NCBI GenBank assembly: GCA_002449585.1
Contig: DJXD01000078.1
Span: 1-21,154 of the forward strand
Length of the DNA: 21,154 nt
Origin: Ruminococcus sp. UBA7013
Lineage (GTDB): Bacteria; Bacillota; Clostridia; Oscillospirales; Ruminococcaceae
Direction of reading: 5' to 3'
Translations under genes and position numbers: made by a program
Notes under the pieces: model-generated
What the model was told of the DNA's origin: nothing
The model's database searches: none
The model's input: the letters and a program-made list of their open reading frames with translations, nothing else
Shown here: one piece after another, positions 7,895 through 14,787 of the stretch
Layout: each line of letters opens with the position of its first letter
Position numbering within the stretch: the first letter of the stretch is position 1

Positions 7895-8116
7895 TTATTG
7901 ATCCCCTTTCTGATTGATTTCATCCTCATCCTGTTCCGGTTCTCTGGGACATTTCCAAAGGCTATAGGCGCAGCATCCCACAAGACACAAAACCGCCCAT
8001 ATCACAGAAAATGCATAATTATTAAAAATCTCTCCAATCAGGAATTCTCCTGCAATCCAGATTAAAAAACTCAGAAATGTCAATGCCAGAATAAACCGGA
8101 TCTGTCTTTTTTTCAT
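7895..8116 (-). CDS. Small two-helix membrane protein of unknown function
   Basis: 73 residues: a basic start (MKKRQIR), two membrane helices (about 7-29 and 36-54) and a very acidic, polar tail (EPEQDEDEINQKGDQ). The second helix holds VGCCAYSLWKC, three cysteines near the membrane face. It is translationally locked into the operon: its ATG overlaps the argH stop (ATGA), there is no good ribosome site of its own, and its stop abuts the argC ATG. I recognise no family. It could be a transporter accessory or a membrane anchor, but the sequence does not say. That it is a gene is supported by exact packing between two real genes on the same strand. Confidence 0.65.
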   Translation of the reverse strand: MKKRQIRFILALTFLSFLIWIAGEFLIGEIFNNYAFSVIWAVLCLVGCCAYSLWKCPREPEQDEDEINQKGDQ

Positions 8117-9489
8117 GACTGATTAAATAACACACGAAGATCAGCAAGCTGTTGTTTCACGGCATCGGGAGCAGGTGCGCCATAAGAACGCCGTTCTTTG
8201 ACACAAGTCTCCAGATTAATTGCCTGATAAATATCTTCTGCAAATAATTCTGACATTGCCTGATATTCTTCTAATGGAAGTGTTTCCAGTGTGAGATCTT
8301 TCTGAATGCAGAATGCCACAAGTGTACCAGTGATTTTATAGGCATCCCGGAAGGGCATTCCTTTCCGGACAAGATAATCTGCGCAGTCAGTCGCATTGAT
8401 AAAGCCTTTTGCGGCGGCATTTCTCATATTTTCTTTCAATACTCTCATTGTTTTGAGCATGGGAATAAATGTTTTCAGGCATAATTCTGTATGATCAATC
8501 GCATCAAAAATAGCTTCTTTATCTTCCTGCATGTCTTTATTATAGGCAAGCGGCAGGCCTTTCATCATAGATAAAAGCGTGATCAGATCGCCATTGATCC
8601 GGCCTGTTTTTCCACGGATCAATTCTGTCACATCCGGATTTTTTTTCTGCGGCATAATAGAAGAGCCTGTTGCATATGCATCATCTAATTCAATAAATTT
8701 AAATTCCCAGGAACACCAAAGAATGATTTCCTCTGAAAATCTTGATAAATGCGTCATCAAGATAGAAAGCGCACAGCAAAGTTCAATACAGAAATCACGG
8801 TCTGAAACGCCATCCAAGCTATTGGCCATCGGCTGACGGAAGCCTAGTAATTCCGCTGTCATATGGCGGTCAATCGGATAAGTTGTTCCGGCAAGCGCAC
8901 AACTTCCAAGTGGACACTCATTCATTCTGGCAACGGCATCAGCAATGCGCTCCCGATCCCGGCGAAGCATTTGCCCATAAGCAAGCAAATGATGTGCAAA
9001 TGTAATAGGCTGCGCCCTCTGTAAATGCGTATATCCCGGCATGATCGTTTCAAGATGCTGTTCCGCTGTGTCACAGATCACATTCCCCAGCTCTGTAATC
9101 AGATTCTGTATTTTCTGCATGGCATCTCGCAGATATAATCTAATATCCAGTGCAACTTGATCATTCCGGGAACGGGCTGTATGAAGCCGCTTTCCGGTAC
9201 TGCCTAATCTTTTTGTCAGTTCTGCCTCTACAAACATGTGAATATCTTCTGCATTGGGATCAAAGACAAGTGTTCCCTGTTCAATATCCGCAAGAATGCT
9301 TTTCAGTCCTTCCTGAATGGCTTCGCTTTCAGATGCTTCAATAATGCCGCATTTTCCAAGCATTGCCGCATGTGCGATACTGCCACGAATATCCTGCGCA
9401 TACATTCTGGCATCAAATGCAATAGAAGAATTAAATGCATTGACGGTTTCATCTACTTCTTTGGAAAATCTTCCTGCCCAAAGTGCCAT
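8113..9489 (-). CDS. argH: Argininosuccinate lyase
   Basis: 458 residues, the normal length. It splits argininosuccinate into arginine and fumarate, the last step of the pathway. The fumarase-superfamily signature GSSIMPQKKNPD (275-286) holds the catalytic Ser loop; TARSRNDQV (104-112) and TMPGYTHLQRAQP-like residues (148-161, with H155) are the other two conserved regions. The start ATG follows GGAGG at good spacing. It is second in the operon, about 100 nt after argG with a hairpin in the gap, and overlaps the following small gene by 4 nt. Confidence 0.96.
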   Translation of the reverse strand: MALWAGRFSKEVDETVNAFNSSIAFDARMYAQDIRGSIAHAAMLGKCGIIEASESEAIQEGLKSILADIEQGTLVFDPNAEDIHMFVEAELTKRLGSTGKRLHTARSRNDQVALDIRLYLRDAMQKIQNLITELGNVICDTAEQHLETIMPGYTHLQRAQPITFAHHLLAYGQMLRRDRERIADAVARMNECPLGSCALAGTTYPIDRHMTAELLGFRQPMANSLDGVSDRDFCIELCCALSILMTHLSRFSEEIILWCSWEFKFIELDDAYATGSSIMPQKKNPDVTELIRGKTGRINGDLITLLSMMKGLPLAYNKDMQEDKEAIFDAIDHTELCLKTFIPMLKTMRVLKENMRNAAAKGFINATDCADYLVRKGMPFRDAYKITGTLVAFCIQKDLTLETLPLEEYQAMSELFAEDIYQAINLETCVKERRSYGAPAPDAVKQQLADLRVLFNQS

Positions 9490-9515
9490 ATTTTTCCCTC
9501 CGCTGTAAAAGGCAA

Positions 9516-9548
9516 AGCACAGGAGATTTCCAAAAAAATCCCCGTGCT
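9516..9548 (-). promoter_or_regulatory. Hairpin in the argG-argH gap
   Basis: The leftward transcript can pair AGCACGGGG (9548-9540) with TCCTGTGCT (9524-9516). The stem has nine pairs including two G-U, and a 15-nt loop. The two wobbles pair only in minus-strand RNA. The following T run is interrupted, so this is more likely a weak attenuator, processing site or mRNA-stability element than a full terminator. Confidence 0.35.
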
Positions 9549-9592
9549 ATGCGAAATTTCAAGATTAATAATACAGTTCCATGCTGGATGGA

Positions 9593-10825
9593 TTATTGAT
9601 TTTCTGTGCGCTTCTGCTCCAGTTTTGCTCTGACTTTGATCGGCAGACCGAACAGATTGATAAAGCCTGCGCTGTCTTTCTGATCATATACTTCATCTGC
9701 ATCAAAAGTAGCTACTTCTTCATCATAGAGTGTATACGGAGAAGTCACACCAGCATTAATAATATTACCTTTATACAGCTTCAGTCTGACATCACCTGTC
9801 ACAGTTTTCTGTGTTTCTGTTACAAATGCACTGAGTGCTTCTCTCAAAGGCGTGAACCACTGGCCATTATACACAATATCAGCAAACTTGATGCCAAGAT
9901 ACTGTTTGATTCTTGCGGTTTCTTTATCAATCGTAATAGTTTCCAGCACTTCATGTGCATGATACAGAATTGTGCCGCCAGGTGTTTCATATACACCTCT
10001 GGACTTCATGCCGACAAGTCTGTTTTCTACAAGATCTGCCAAACCAATGCCATTTTCTCCGCCCAGCTTATTCAGCGTGGTGACAATTTCTGTTCCATTC
10101 ATCGGCTTGCCATCAATCGCTGTGGGAACGCCTTTCTCAAAATGAATTGTCACATAAGTAGGCTGATCTGGTGCTTGAATCGGGGAAACACCCATTTCCA
10201 AAAATCCCGGCTTTTCATACTGCGGTTCATTGGCCGGATCTTCCAGGTCAAGACCTTCATGAGACAGATGCCACAGATTTTTATCTTTGGAATAATTAGT
10301 TTCACGATTAATTTTCAGCGGAATATGATGCGCTTCTGCATAGTCAATTTCCTGATCACGGGATTTCAGATCCCAGATTCTCCAAGGTGCAATAATCTGC
10401 ATATCTGGAGCAAAAGCCTTGATTGCTAATTCAAAACGAACCTGATCATTTCCCTTGCCTGTGCAGCCGTGACAGATTGCATCTGCACCCTCTGCAAGTG
10501 CAATTTCTGCAATTCTTTTTGCAATAATCGGCCGTGCGAAAGATGTGCCGAGCAAGTATCTGTTTTCATAAACTGCGCCAGCTTGTACAGTCGGGAATAC
10601 ATAATCTGTAATAAATTCTTCTGTCAGATCTTCAATATAAAGTTTAGATGCGCCGGTTGCTTTTGCCTTTTCTTCCAAGCCGTCGAGTTCTGTTCCCTGG
10701 CCAACATTGCCGGATACAGCAATGACTTCACAATTATTATAATTTTCTTTCAGCCACGGAATAATAATAGAAGTATCCAGTCCGCCAGAATATGCCAGAA
10801 CTACTTTTTTAATTTCTTTTGCCAT
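9593..10825 (-). CDS. argG: Argininosuccinate synthase
   Basis: 410 residues, the normal size. It condenses citrulline and aspartate using ATP. The PP-loop AYSGGLDTS (11-19) binds ATP. CHGCTGKGNDQVRFE is the second signature, with conserved Gly, Thr and Asn contacting citrulline and aspartate, and the central EGLDLEDPANEP stretch is also typical. The start ATG is 12 nt after AGGAGG, a longer gap than usual but with no alternative start. It is the first gene of the operon, about 85 nt downstream of a strong promoter, so argG sits ahead of argH, argC, argJ, argB, argD and argF on one message. Confidence 0.96.
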   Translation of the reverse strand: MAKEIKKVVLAYSGGLDTSIIIPWLKENYNNCEVIAVSGNVGQGTELDGLEEKAKATGASKLYIEDLTEEFITDYVFPTVQAGAVYENRYLLGTSFARPIIAKRIAEIALAEGADAICHGCTGKGNDQVRFELAIKAFAPDMQIIAPWRIWDLKSRDQEIDYAEAHHIPLKINRETNYSKDKNLWHLSHEGLDLEDPANEPQYEKPGFLEMGVSPIQAPDQPTYVTIHFEKGVPTAIDGKPMNGTEIVTTLNKLGGENGIGLADLVENRLVGMKSRGVYETPGGTILYHAHEVLETITIDKETARIKQYLGIKFADIVYNGQWFTPLREALSAFVTETQKTVTGDVRLKLYKGNIINAGVTSPYTLYDEEVATFDADEVYDQKDSAGFINLFGLPIKVRAKLEQKRTENQ

Positions 10826-10854
10826 GATACAAAAAATCCTCCTGTTTCAGCCGT

Positions 10855-10905
10855 CTGATAAAAATCAGCGTTTGGAATTGATTTCATGTTTTCTTTGCTG
10901 AAATC
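10855..10905 (-). promoter_or_regulatory. Two dyads in the argG leader
   Basis: The ~80-nt leader contains CTGAT-AAAA-ATCAG (10855-10868) and a 7-bp inverted repeat, GATTTCA (10880-10886) with TGAAATC (10899-10905), separated by 12 nt. The second straddles the expected +1 and could be an operator or an RNA hairpin. Neither is followed by a U run, so they are not terminators. The leader is too short for a T-box. Confidence 0.35.
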
Positions 10906-10911
10906 ATTTTT

Positions 10912-10940
10912 ATTATACATCATATTTTCCGGAATGTCAA
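10912..10940 (-). promoter_or_regulatory. Promoter of the arginine operon
   Basis: Perfect TTGACA (10940-10935) and TATAAT (10917-10912) with a 17-bp spacer, pointing at argG. No extended -10. Expected start near 10905. Confidence 0.88.
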
Positions 10941-10947
10941 GGCCTTT

Positions 10948-10961
10948 TGCATAATTATGCA
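10948..10961. promoter_or_regulatory. Candidate ArgR operator (ARG box)
   Basis: TGCATAATTATGCA is a perfect 14-bp palindrome beginning 7 bp upstream of the argG -35. It matches the general ARG-box pattern TGAATwwwwATTCA at 12 of 14 positions. The position fits a site near the promoter. ArgR itself is not in the window. Confidence 0.5.
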
Positions 10962-11077
10962 GATATTTTTTGTTTTTCCGTTTCCGCTTTCTTTTTGCTC
11001 AAAAACAGATTTTTAAAAACAATACACAAAAAATTTTGATTTTTTGTAAATATATTTTCCATTTGATTCAGGCAAAT

Positions 11078-11116
11078 TTCGACAATGATCGTCAAGATTC
11101 TCCAAATAATTCGAAA
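11078..11116. promoter_or_regulatory. Cluster of Spo0A-box-like sites upstream of spo0A
   Basis: TTCGACA (11078-11084) is an exact reverse complement of the 0A box TGTCGAA. ATCGTCA (11088-11094) and TTCGAAA (11110-11116) each differ at one position from TTCGNCA. Their starts are 10 and 22 bp apart, close to whole helical turns, and all have the same orientation. The site lies about 140 bp upstream of the spo0A start and the same distance from the argG -35. Confidence 0.5.
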
Positions 11117-11145
11117 ATTTTCCTTGTTACGTCAAAAAATCCTGC

Positions 11146-11174
11146 TTGCATTTATTAAAATTACATGATAATAT
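11146..11174 (+). promoter_or_regulatory. Weak candidate spo0A promoter
   Basis: TTGCAT (11146-11151) and TAATAT (11169-11174) are 17 bp apart with TGA before the -10. The match is poor (3/6 and 4/6), and overlapping TATTAT or TATATT hexamers are equally possible. I see no sigma-H motif. Confidence 0.25.
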
Positions 11175-11257
11175 TATATTGTAGAGCGTTTTTATTCTTT
11201 CAAATCATCATTCGCTATCTACAGATATTTATATTATTGTAAGGAGGAAATCTTGAT

Positions 11258-12043
11258 ATGAACGACAAAATCAAGGTTTTAATCGGTGATGACACTGTTG
11301 ATTATGGAATTACCACAGCCAGCACCCTTCGGAATCATGGGCTTTATGCAATTACTCGCCGCAAAGACGGAGCGGTGTTATTAAATACGATTACAGATGA
11401 AAAGCCCGATGTGGTTGTAATTGACAGCGTAATGCCGCACATGGACGCAATTGAACTGATGAAGCGTGTTAAGGCTAATACAGATTATAGTCCTGCTTTT
11501 ATTGTCACTTCTGTTTATGACAATCCTTTTGTAGAGCGTCAGATCATGGAACTGGGCGCATCTTATTTCATGCTGAAACCCATCGAACCCGCAGTATTGG
11601 CTGAGCGCATCATTGCGCTGACAGGGCCCCGCCACACACAAACAGAACAGCAGAAAGATCTGGAAATCATCGTCACAGATATTATTCATCAGCTGGGCGT
11701 TCCTGCTCATATTAAAGGCTATCATTATCTCCGTGCAGCAATTCTGGCTTCTATTGAAACTCCTACGCTCCTGGAAAGCGTTACAAAATTGTTATATCCC
11801 ACTGTTGCACAGAAATTTGATACAACTTCTTCCCGTGTAGAACGTGCTATCCGTCATGCGATCGAAATCGCTTGGGACAGAGGAGATCTGGATACTCTCA
11901 ATTCTTTCTTCGGCTATACCGTGAATACCTGCAAAGGCAAACCCACAAATTCTGAATTTATCGCTCTGATCACGGACAAGCTGCGCTTACAGCAGAAAAA
12001 CATGCAGTTCTCAAATCTGGAAAAGCGTAAAGTGATCCTGTAA
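11258..12043 (+). CDS. spo0A: Sporulation master regulator Spo0A
   Basis: 261 residues. A phosphorelay-controlled DNA-binding response regulator that starts sporulation and transition-state programmes. The N-terminal receiver has the acidic pair D11/D12, phospho-acceptor D56 in VVVIDSVMP, T84 and K107. The usual Gly after MPxxD is Ala here (MPHMDA). The C-terminal effector domain (about 135-250) contains HIKGYHYLRAAI, the recognition helix in TTSSRVERAIRHAIEIAW and KPTNSEFIALITDKLRL, which is near-diagnostic. It starts at ATG 11258, 10 nt after AAGGAGG. It is divergent from the arginine operon. Its stop is one base from the stop of the convergent small gene, leaving no room for a terminator between them. 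Confidence 0.96.
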   Translation: MNDKIKVLIGDDTVDYGITTASTLRNHGLYAITRRKDGAVLLNTITDEKPDVVVIDSVMPHMDAIELMKRVKANTDYSPAFIVTSVYDNPFVERQIMELGASYFMLKPIEPAVLAERIIALTGPRHTQTEQQKDLEIIVTDIIHQLGVPAHIKGYHYLRAAILASIETPTLLESVTKLLYPTVAQKFDTTSSRVERAIRHAIEIAWDRGDLDTLNSFFGYTVNTCKGKPTNSEFIALITDKLRLQQKNMQFSNLEKRKVIL

Positions 12044-12044
12044 A

Positions 12045-12311
12045 TTACAATGGATTAACTGTCGTATCCTGAAATTCCTGATATTTGGAAGCGTTCATTT
12101 TACTAACATCATTCACAAGATAATCTGCACTTCGATAAGCCCGGAACACAAACGGAGGATTATAGCTTATATTTACATAATCTCCATCCACTTCGAGAAT
12201 AATTTCAAGATGCTCCGGCAGTATTGCTCCGTATTTTTTCTTAGTATAGAAAATATAAGCATCAATTTCTTCCTGCGGCAGAGTGCCGCCTTTCACAGTT
12301 ACATCAAACAT
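12045..12311 (-). CDS. Small protein of unknown function, convergent with spo0A
   Basis: 88 residues, soluble, with no signal or membrane helix. It looks like a mixed alpha/beta fold: a helix (PQEEIDAYIFYTKKKYG), then strands LEIILEVDGDYVNISY, then PPFVFRAYRSADYLVN. I do not recognise the family. Evidence that it is real: a promoter (12347-12375), the ribosome site AAGGGAG 8 nt before ATG, and amino-acid composition like a folded protein. It ends one base from the spo0A stop, so the two mRNAs probably overlap at their 3' ends. Confidence 0.75.
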   Translation of the reverse strand: MFDVTVKGGTLPQEEIDAYIFYTKKKYGAILPEHLEIILEVDGDYVNISYNPPFVFRAYRSADYLVNDVSKMNASKYQEFQDTTVNPL

Positions 12312-12346
12312 AAATAAAGCTCCCTTCTATGTTTTACATTTGTATT

Positions 12347-12375
12347 ATTATACCATATTTTTTTCATAATTGCAA
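12347..12375 (-). promoter_or_regulatory. Promoter of the 88-residue gene
   Basis: TTGCAA (12375-12370, 5/6) and TATAAT (12352-12347) with a 17-bp spacer and TGG extended -10, about 35 bp upstream of the start codon. Confidence 0.75.
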
Positions 12376-12404
12376 GCATTTTTATGATTTTTTCGCACAC
12401 ACAT

Positions 12405-13580
12405 ACTGTAAAAAAATCTGTAACTGGCAAAAACAAATGATTTCTAAAAAATGAAAAGGATGTTATTCAAATCACTGTCTTGATCTGACATATAAGTCGT
12501 TAAAAAATCTATAGCTGACAAAAAGCAAATGATTTCCAAAAAATTAAAAGGATCTTATTCAAATAGCTGTCTTGATTCGGCATACGCAAGCCGCAAAAAA
12601 GACTCTATAACAGAATAAAAAGCAAATGATTTCCCAAAAATCAAAACGATCTTATTCAATTAACTGTCTTGATCCAACATACAAGCCGTAAAAAAAGAAT
12701 CTATAACAAACAAAAAGCAAATGATTTCCAAAAAATCAAAAGGATGTTATAATTAACTGTCTTGATCTAACATACAAGTCGTAAAAAAGAATCTATAACA
12801 AACAAAAAGCAATGGATTTCCAAAAAATCAAAAGGATGTTATTCAAATAGCTGTCTTGATTCGGCATACGCAAGCCGCAAAAAAAGACTCTATAACAGAA
12901 TAAAAAGCAATTGATTTCCAAAAAATCAAAAGGATGTTATTCAGATAACTGTCTTGATCCAACATACAAGCCGTAAAAAAGAATCTATAAAAAACAAAAA
13001 GCAAATGATTTCCAAAAATTCAAAAGGATGTTATAATTAACTGTCTTGATCTAACATACAAGTCGTAAAAAAGAATCTATAACAAACAAAAAGCAAATGA
13101 TTTCCAAAAATCCAAAAGGATGTTATTCAAATAACTGTCTTGATCTAACATACAAGTCGTAAAAAAGAATCTATAACAAACAAAAAGCAAATGATTTCCA
13201 AAAAATTAAAAGGATCTTATTCAATTAACTGTCTTGATCTAACATACAAGTCGTAAAAAAGAATCTATAACAAACAAAAAGCAAATGATTTCCAAAAAAT
13301 TAAAAGGATCTTATTCAATTAACTGTCTTGATCTGACATATAAGCCGTTAAAAAAATCTATAACAAACAAAAAGCAAATAATTTCCAAAAAATCAAAAGG
13401 ATCTTATTCAAATAACTGTCTTGATCTGACATATAAGTCGTTAAAAAAATCTATCGCTGACAAAAACAATTGATTTCTAAAAAATGAAAAGAAGGATGTT
13501 ATTCAAATAGGTGTCTTTATTCGGCATACGCAAGCCGTAAAAAAGAATCTATAACATACAAAAAGCAAATAATTTCCAAA
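12405..13580. repeat. Tandem array of ~94-bp repeats with higher-order structure
   Basis: About twelve units anchored on CTGTCTTGAT, starting at 12475, 12567, 12664, 12757, 12851, 12949, 13041, 13135, 13229, 13323, 13416 and 13511 (periods 92-98, mostly 94). Common blocks are AAAAGCAAATGATTTCC, AAAAGGATSTTATTCAA and RAATCTATAACAAACAAA. Three variants differ after CTTGAT: TCGGCATACGCAAGCCG (A), CYAACATACAAGYCG (B), CTGACATATAAGYCG (C). Units 2-3-4 are repeated as units 5-6-7 with a period of 284-285 bp, including a shared 2-bp deletion (TTATAATTAACT). No long frame persists because periods are rarely multiples of three, and short ATG frames lack ribosome sites. It fills the gene-free gap between the 88-residue gene and the tRNA. 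Function unknown; it is not a CRISPR, since there are no unique spacers between short repeats. Confidence 0.9.
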
Positions 13581-13619
13581 GAACGGATCTGTAAAAATAG
13601 AAAACAGGAAAAATCAAAG

Positions 13620-13653
13620 ATCTGCCCGGTGAAGCTGACCGGGCAGATTTTTT
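13620..13653 (+). terminator. Strong rightward terminator after the repeat array
   Basis: An 11-bp GC-rich stem (13620-13630 with 13638-13648), a 7-nt loop GAAGCTG and a run of six T. No protein gene on the plus strand ends here, so it either stops a transcript of the array, shields the tRNA from read-through, or is left over from a lost gene. Confidence 0.9.
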
Positions 13654-13686
13654 ATGAAAAATTTTATTTTTTTTTGAAAAAACTAC

Positions 13687-13715
13687 TTGACAAATTCTAA
13701 AAATTATGCTATACT
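13687..13715 (+). promoter_or_regulatory. tRNA-Trp promoter
   Basis: TTGACA (13687-13692), 17-bp spacer, TATACT (13710-13715) with TGC extended -10. The expected start is about 33 bp before the tRNA. Confidence 0.85.
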
Positions 13716-13754
13716 ATAATAGTTGACAGGAAATATAAAATTTCCCGTTCAGAT

Positions 13755-13827
13755 AGGGGTATAGCTCAGTTGGTAGAGCAGCGGTCTCCAAAACCGCGTG
13801 CCGAGGGTTCAAGTCCTTCTGCCCCTG
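13755..13827 (+). tRNA. tRNA-Trp (anticodon CCA)
   Basis: A full cloverleaf: acceptor AGGGGTA with TGCCCCT (one G-T), D arm GCTC-AGTTGGTA-GAGC, anticodon stem GCGGT/ACCGC around the loop CTCCAAA (anticodon CCA), T arm GAGGG-TTCAAGT-CCTTC, discriminator G. The 3' CCA is not encoded (CTT follows), so it must be added after transcription. It is a single-gene unit with its own promoter and terminator. Confidence 0.96.
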
Positions 13828-13833
13828 CTTATT

Positions 13834-13870
13834 AAGAATCCCGGAATCATTTGATTCCGGGGTTCTTTTT
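13834..13870 (+). terminator. tRNA-Trp terminator
   Basis: GAATCCCGGAATCA (13836-13849) pairs with TGATTCCGGGGTTC (13852-13865) with one wobble, a very tight loop, then a run of T. It starts 7 nt after the tRNA. Confidence 0.9.
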
Positions 13871-14006
13871 ATTTATTCCCCAAATGCTGCCTTTCAATGT
13901 CTTTTAGCGAGTGACATCAGAACTTTCCAGAATCAAGATGTTGCACAGGGAAACAAAAAATATTTATTTTTCATTCAATCACTTCGACAGCTCTCTATTT
14001 ATCTAT

Positions 14007-14038
14007 ATTGATGTGTTAAAAATTTCTCTGCGGCTTTG
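14007..14038 (-). pseudogene. Duplicate fragment of the LysR gene 3' end
   Basis: Bases 14017-14038 are identical over 22 nt to 14836-14857 inside the LysR gene (coding for KAAEKFL), and 14007-14016 repeats 14790-14799, which includes that gene's stop. About 37 bp present between the two blocks in the LysR gene are missing here. The rest of 13870-14076 holds no gene I can support. Confidence 0.5.
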
Positions 14039-14076
14039 ACAAATTTTAGGTGTTATGTACAAGTCGGTATTTTATT

Positions 14077-14694
14077 TTAAAAGCCATACAGCGAATGTGC
14101 AAGTCCCATTTCATTAAAAAACAAAAAACGTCCCAGAAGTGGTATCAAAATACTAACTGCCAGCAAAAAAGCTGGAATATCTTTCCGCTGATAGTTTGAT
14201 TTTGTCAGCTTATCGAATATTCTATAAAACATTAGACCAATCACTGCTCCAATCGTATTCATAATTAAATCATCAATATCAGTGCTTCGATTGTTCAAAA
14301 GCTGACTGCATTCAATAAAAAATGAAAACAGTAAGCCTGTTTCAGCAATATAGCAAAAATTGTTCATTTTTCCCCATAAGAACGGCACTAATATTCCGAA
14401 AGGAATCAGCAGTAAAATATTCAGCAAATAGCCAATAATATCAATCTCATTGGAAAATGGAATAAGATTCAATTCAAATCTGTTTATTTTCAATTGAAAT
14501 GTATGCAGTTCTTGTAATGTTCCAGCACCAGTAAAATGATAGACCGCAATAATATAAACTGAGAAAATCAGTAGTATCATGTAAGACGTTTTGGAAATAC
14601 TAACATTTCTTTTTCTATCCAGTATGAAAAGCACTATCATGAACGGAAGAAATGCCGATAAAAATTCATATCCATAAAAAAGTAAAATATCCAA
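14077..14694 (-). CDS. VanZ-family membrane protein
   Basis: 205 residues from the preferred start, about five membrane helices. The family hallmarks are LNLIPF followed by YLLNILLLIPFGILVPFLWGK, and IECSQLLNNRSTDIDDLIMNTIGAVIG. The prototype VanZ gives low-level teicoplanin resistance, but most family members are uncharacterised. The start is set at TTG 14694 because AGAGGAG lies 8 nt upstream. A longer frame from GTG 14727 would begin within the -10 region and cannot be transcribed from this promoter. The predicted 5' leader is under 20 nt. The gene stands alone between the LysR gene and its duplicated 3' fragment. Confidence 0.85.
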   Translation of the reverse strand: MDILLFYGYEFLSAFLPFMIVLFILDRKRNVSISKTSYMILLIFSVYIIAVYHFTGAGTLQELHTFQLKINRFELNLIPFSNEIDIIGYLLNILLLIPFGILVPFLWGKMNNFCYIAETGLLFSFFIECSQLLNNRSTDIDDLIMNTIGAVIGLMFYRIFDKLTKSNYQRKDIPAFLLAVSILIPLLGRFLFFNEMGLAHSLYGF

Positions 14695-14717
14695 TTTTAT
14701 CACTCCTCTTATATGAT

Positions 14718-14746
14718 AGTATAGCACAAAAAAAGCAAGTTTGCAA
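14718..14746 (-). promoter_or_regulatory. vanZ-family gene promoter
   Basis: TTGCAA (14746-14741) and TATACT (14723-14718), 17-bp spacer, TGC extended -10. It lies just downstream of the LysR stop codon. Confidence 0.75.
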
Positions 14747-14787
14747 CAGCATTTATCAGAAATTAATCTATATTAAGCAAATCTTAA

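Noticed and set aside
8579..8836. Plus-strand reading frames inside the arg genes
   Set aside because: They are mirror frames of well-identified minus-strand enzymes, with no ribosome sites or recognisable domains.
10826..10910. T-box or other riboswitch in the argG leader
   Set aside because: The leader is only about 80 nt, lacks a T-box-type core and has no terminator hairpin with a U run.
11026..11047. ACAAAAAAT-TTTG-ATTTTTTGT inverted repeat between argG and spo0A as a terminator
   Set aside because: It is almost only A-T, no gene ends there, and it is more likely curved A-tract DNA.
13285..13473. 62-residue frame of two 31-residue repeats within the satellite array
   Set aside because: It exists only because two adjacent units happen to be close to 93 bp. 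Other units break the frame and no ribosome site is present.
12405..13580. CRISPR array or replication origin (TTATTCAAA resembles a DnaA box)
   Set aside because: There are no short repeats with unique spacers. The DnaA-like 9-mer has one mismatch and is kept in only about half of the units, and no dnaA or other replication gene is nearby.
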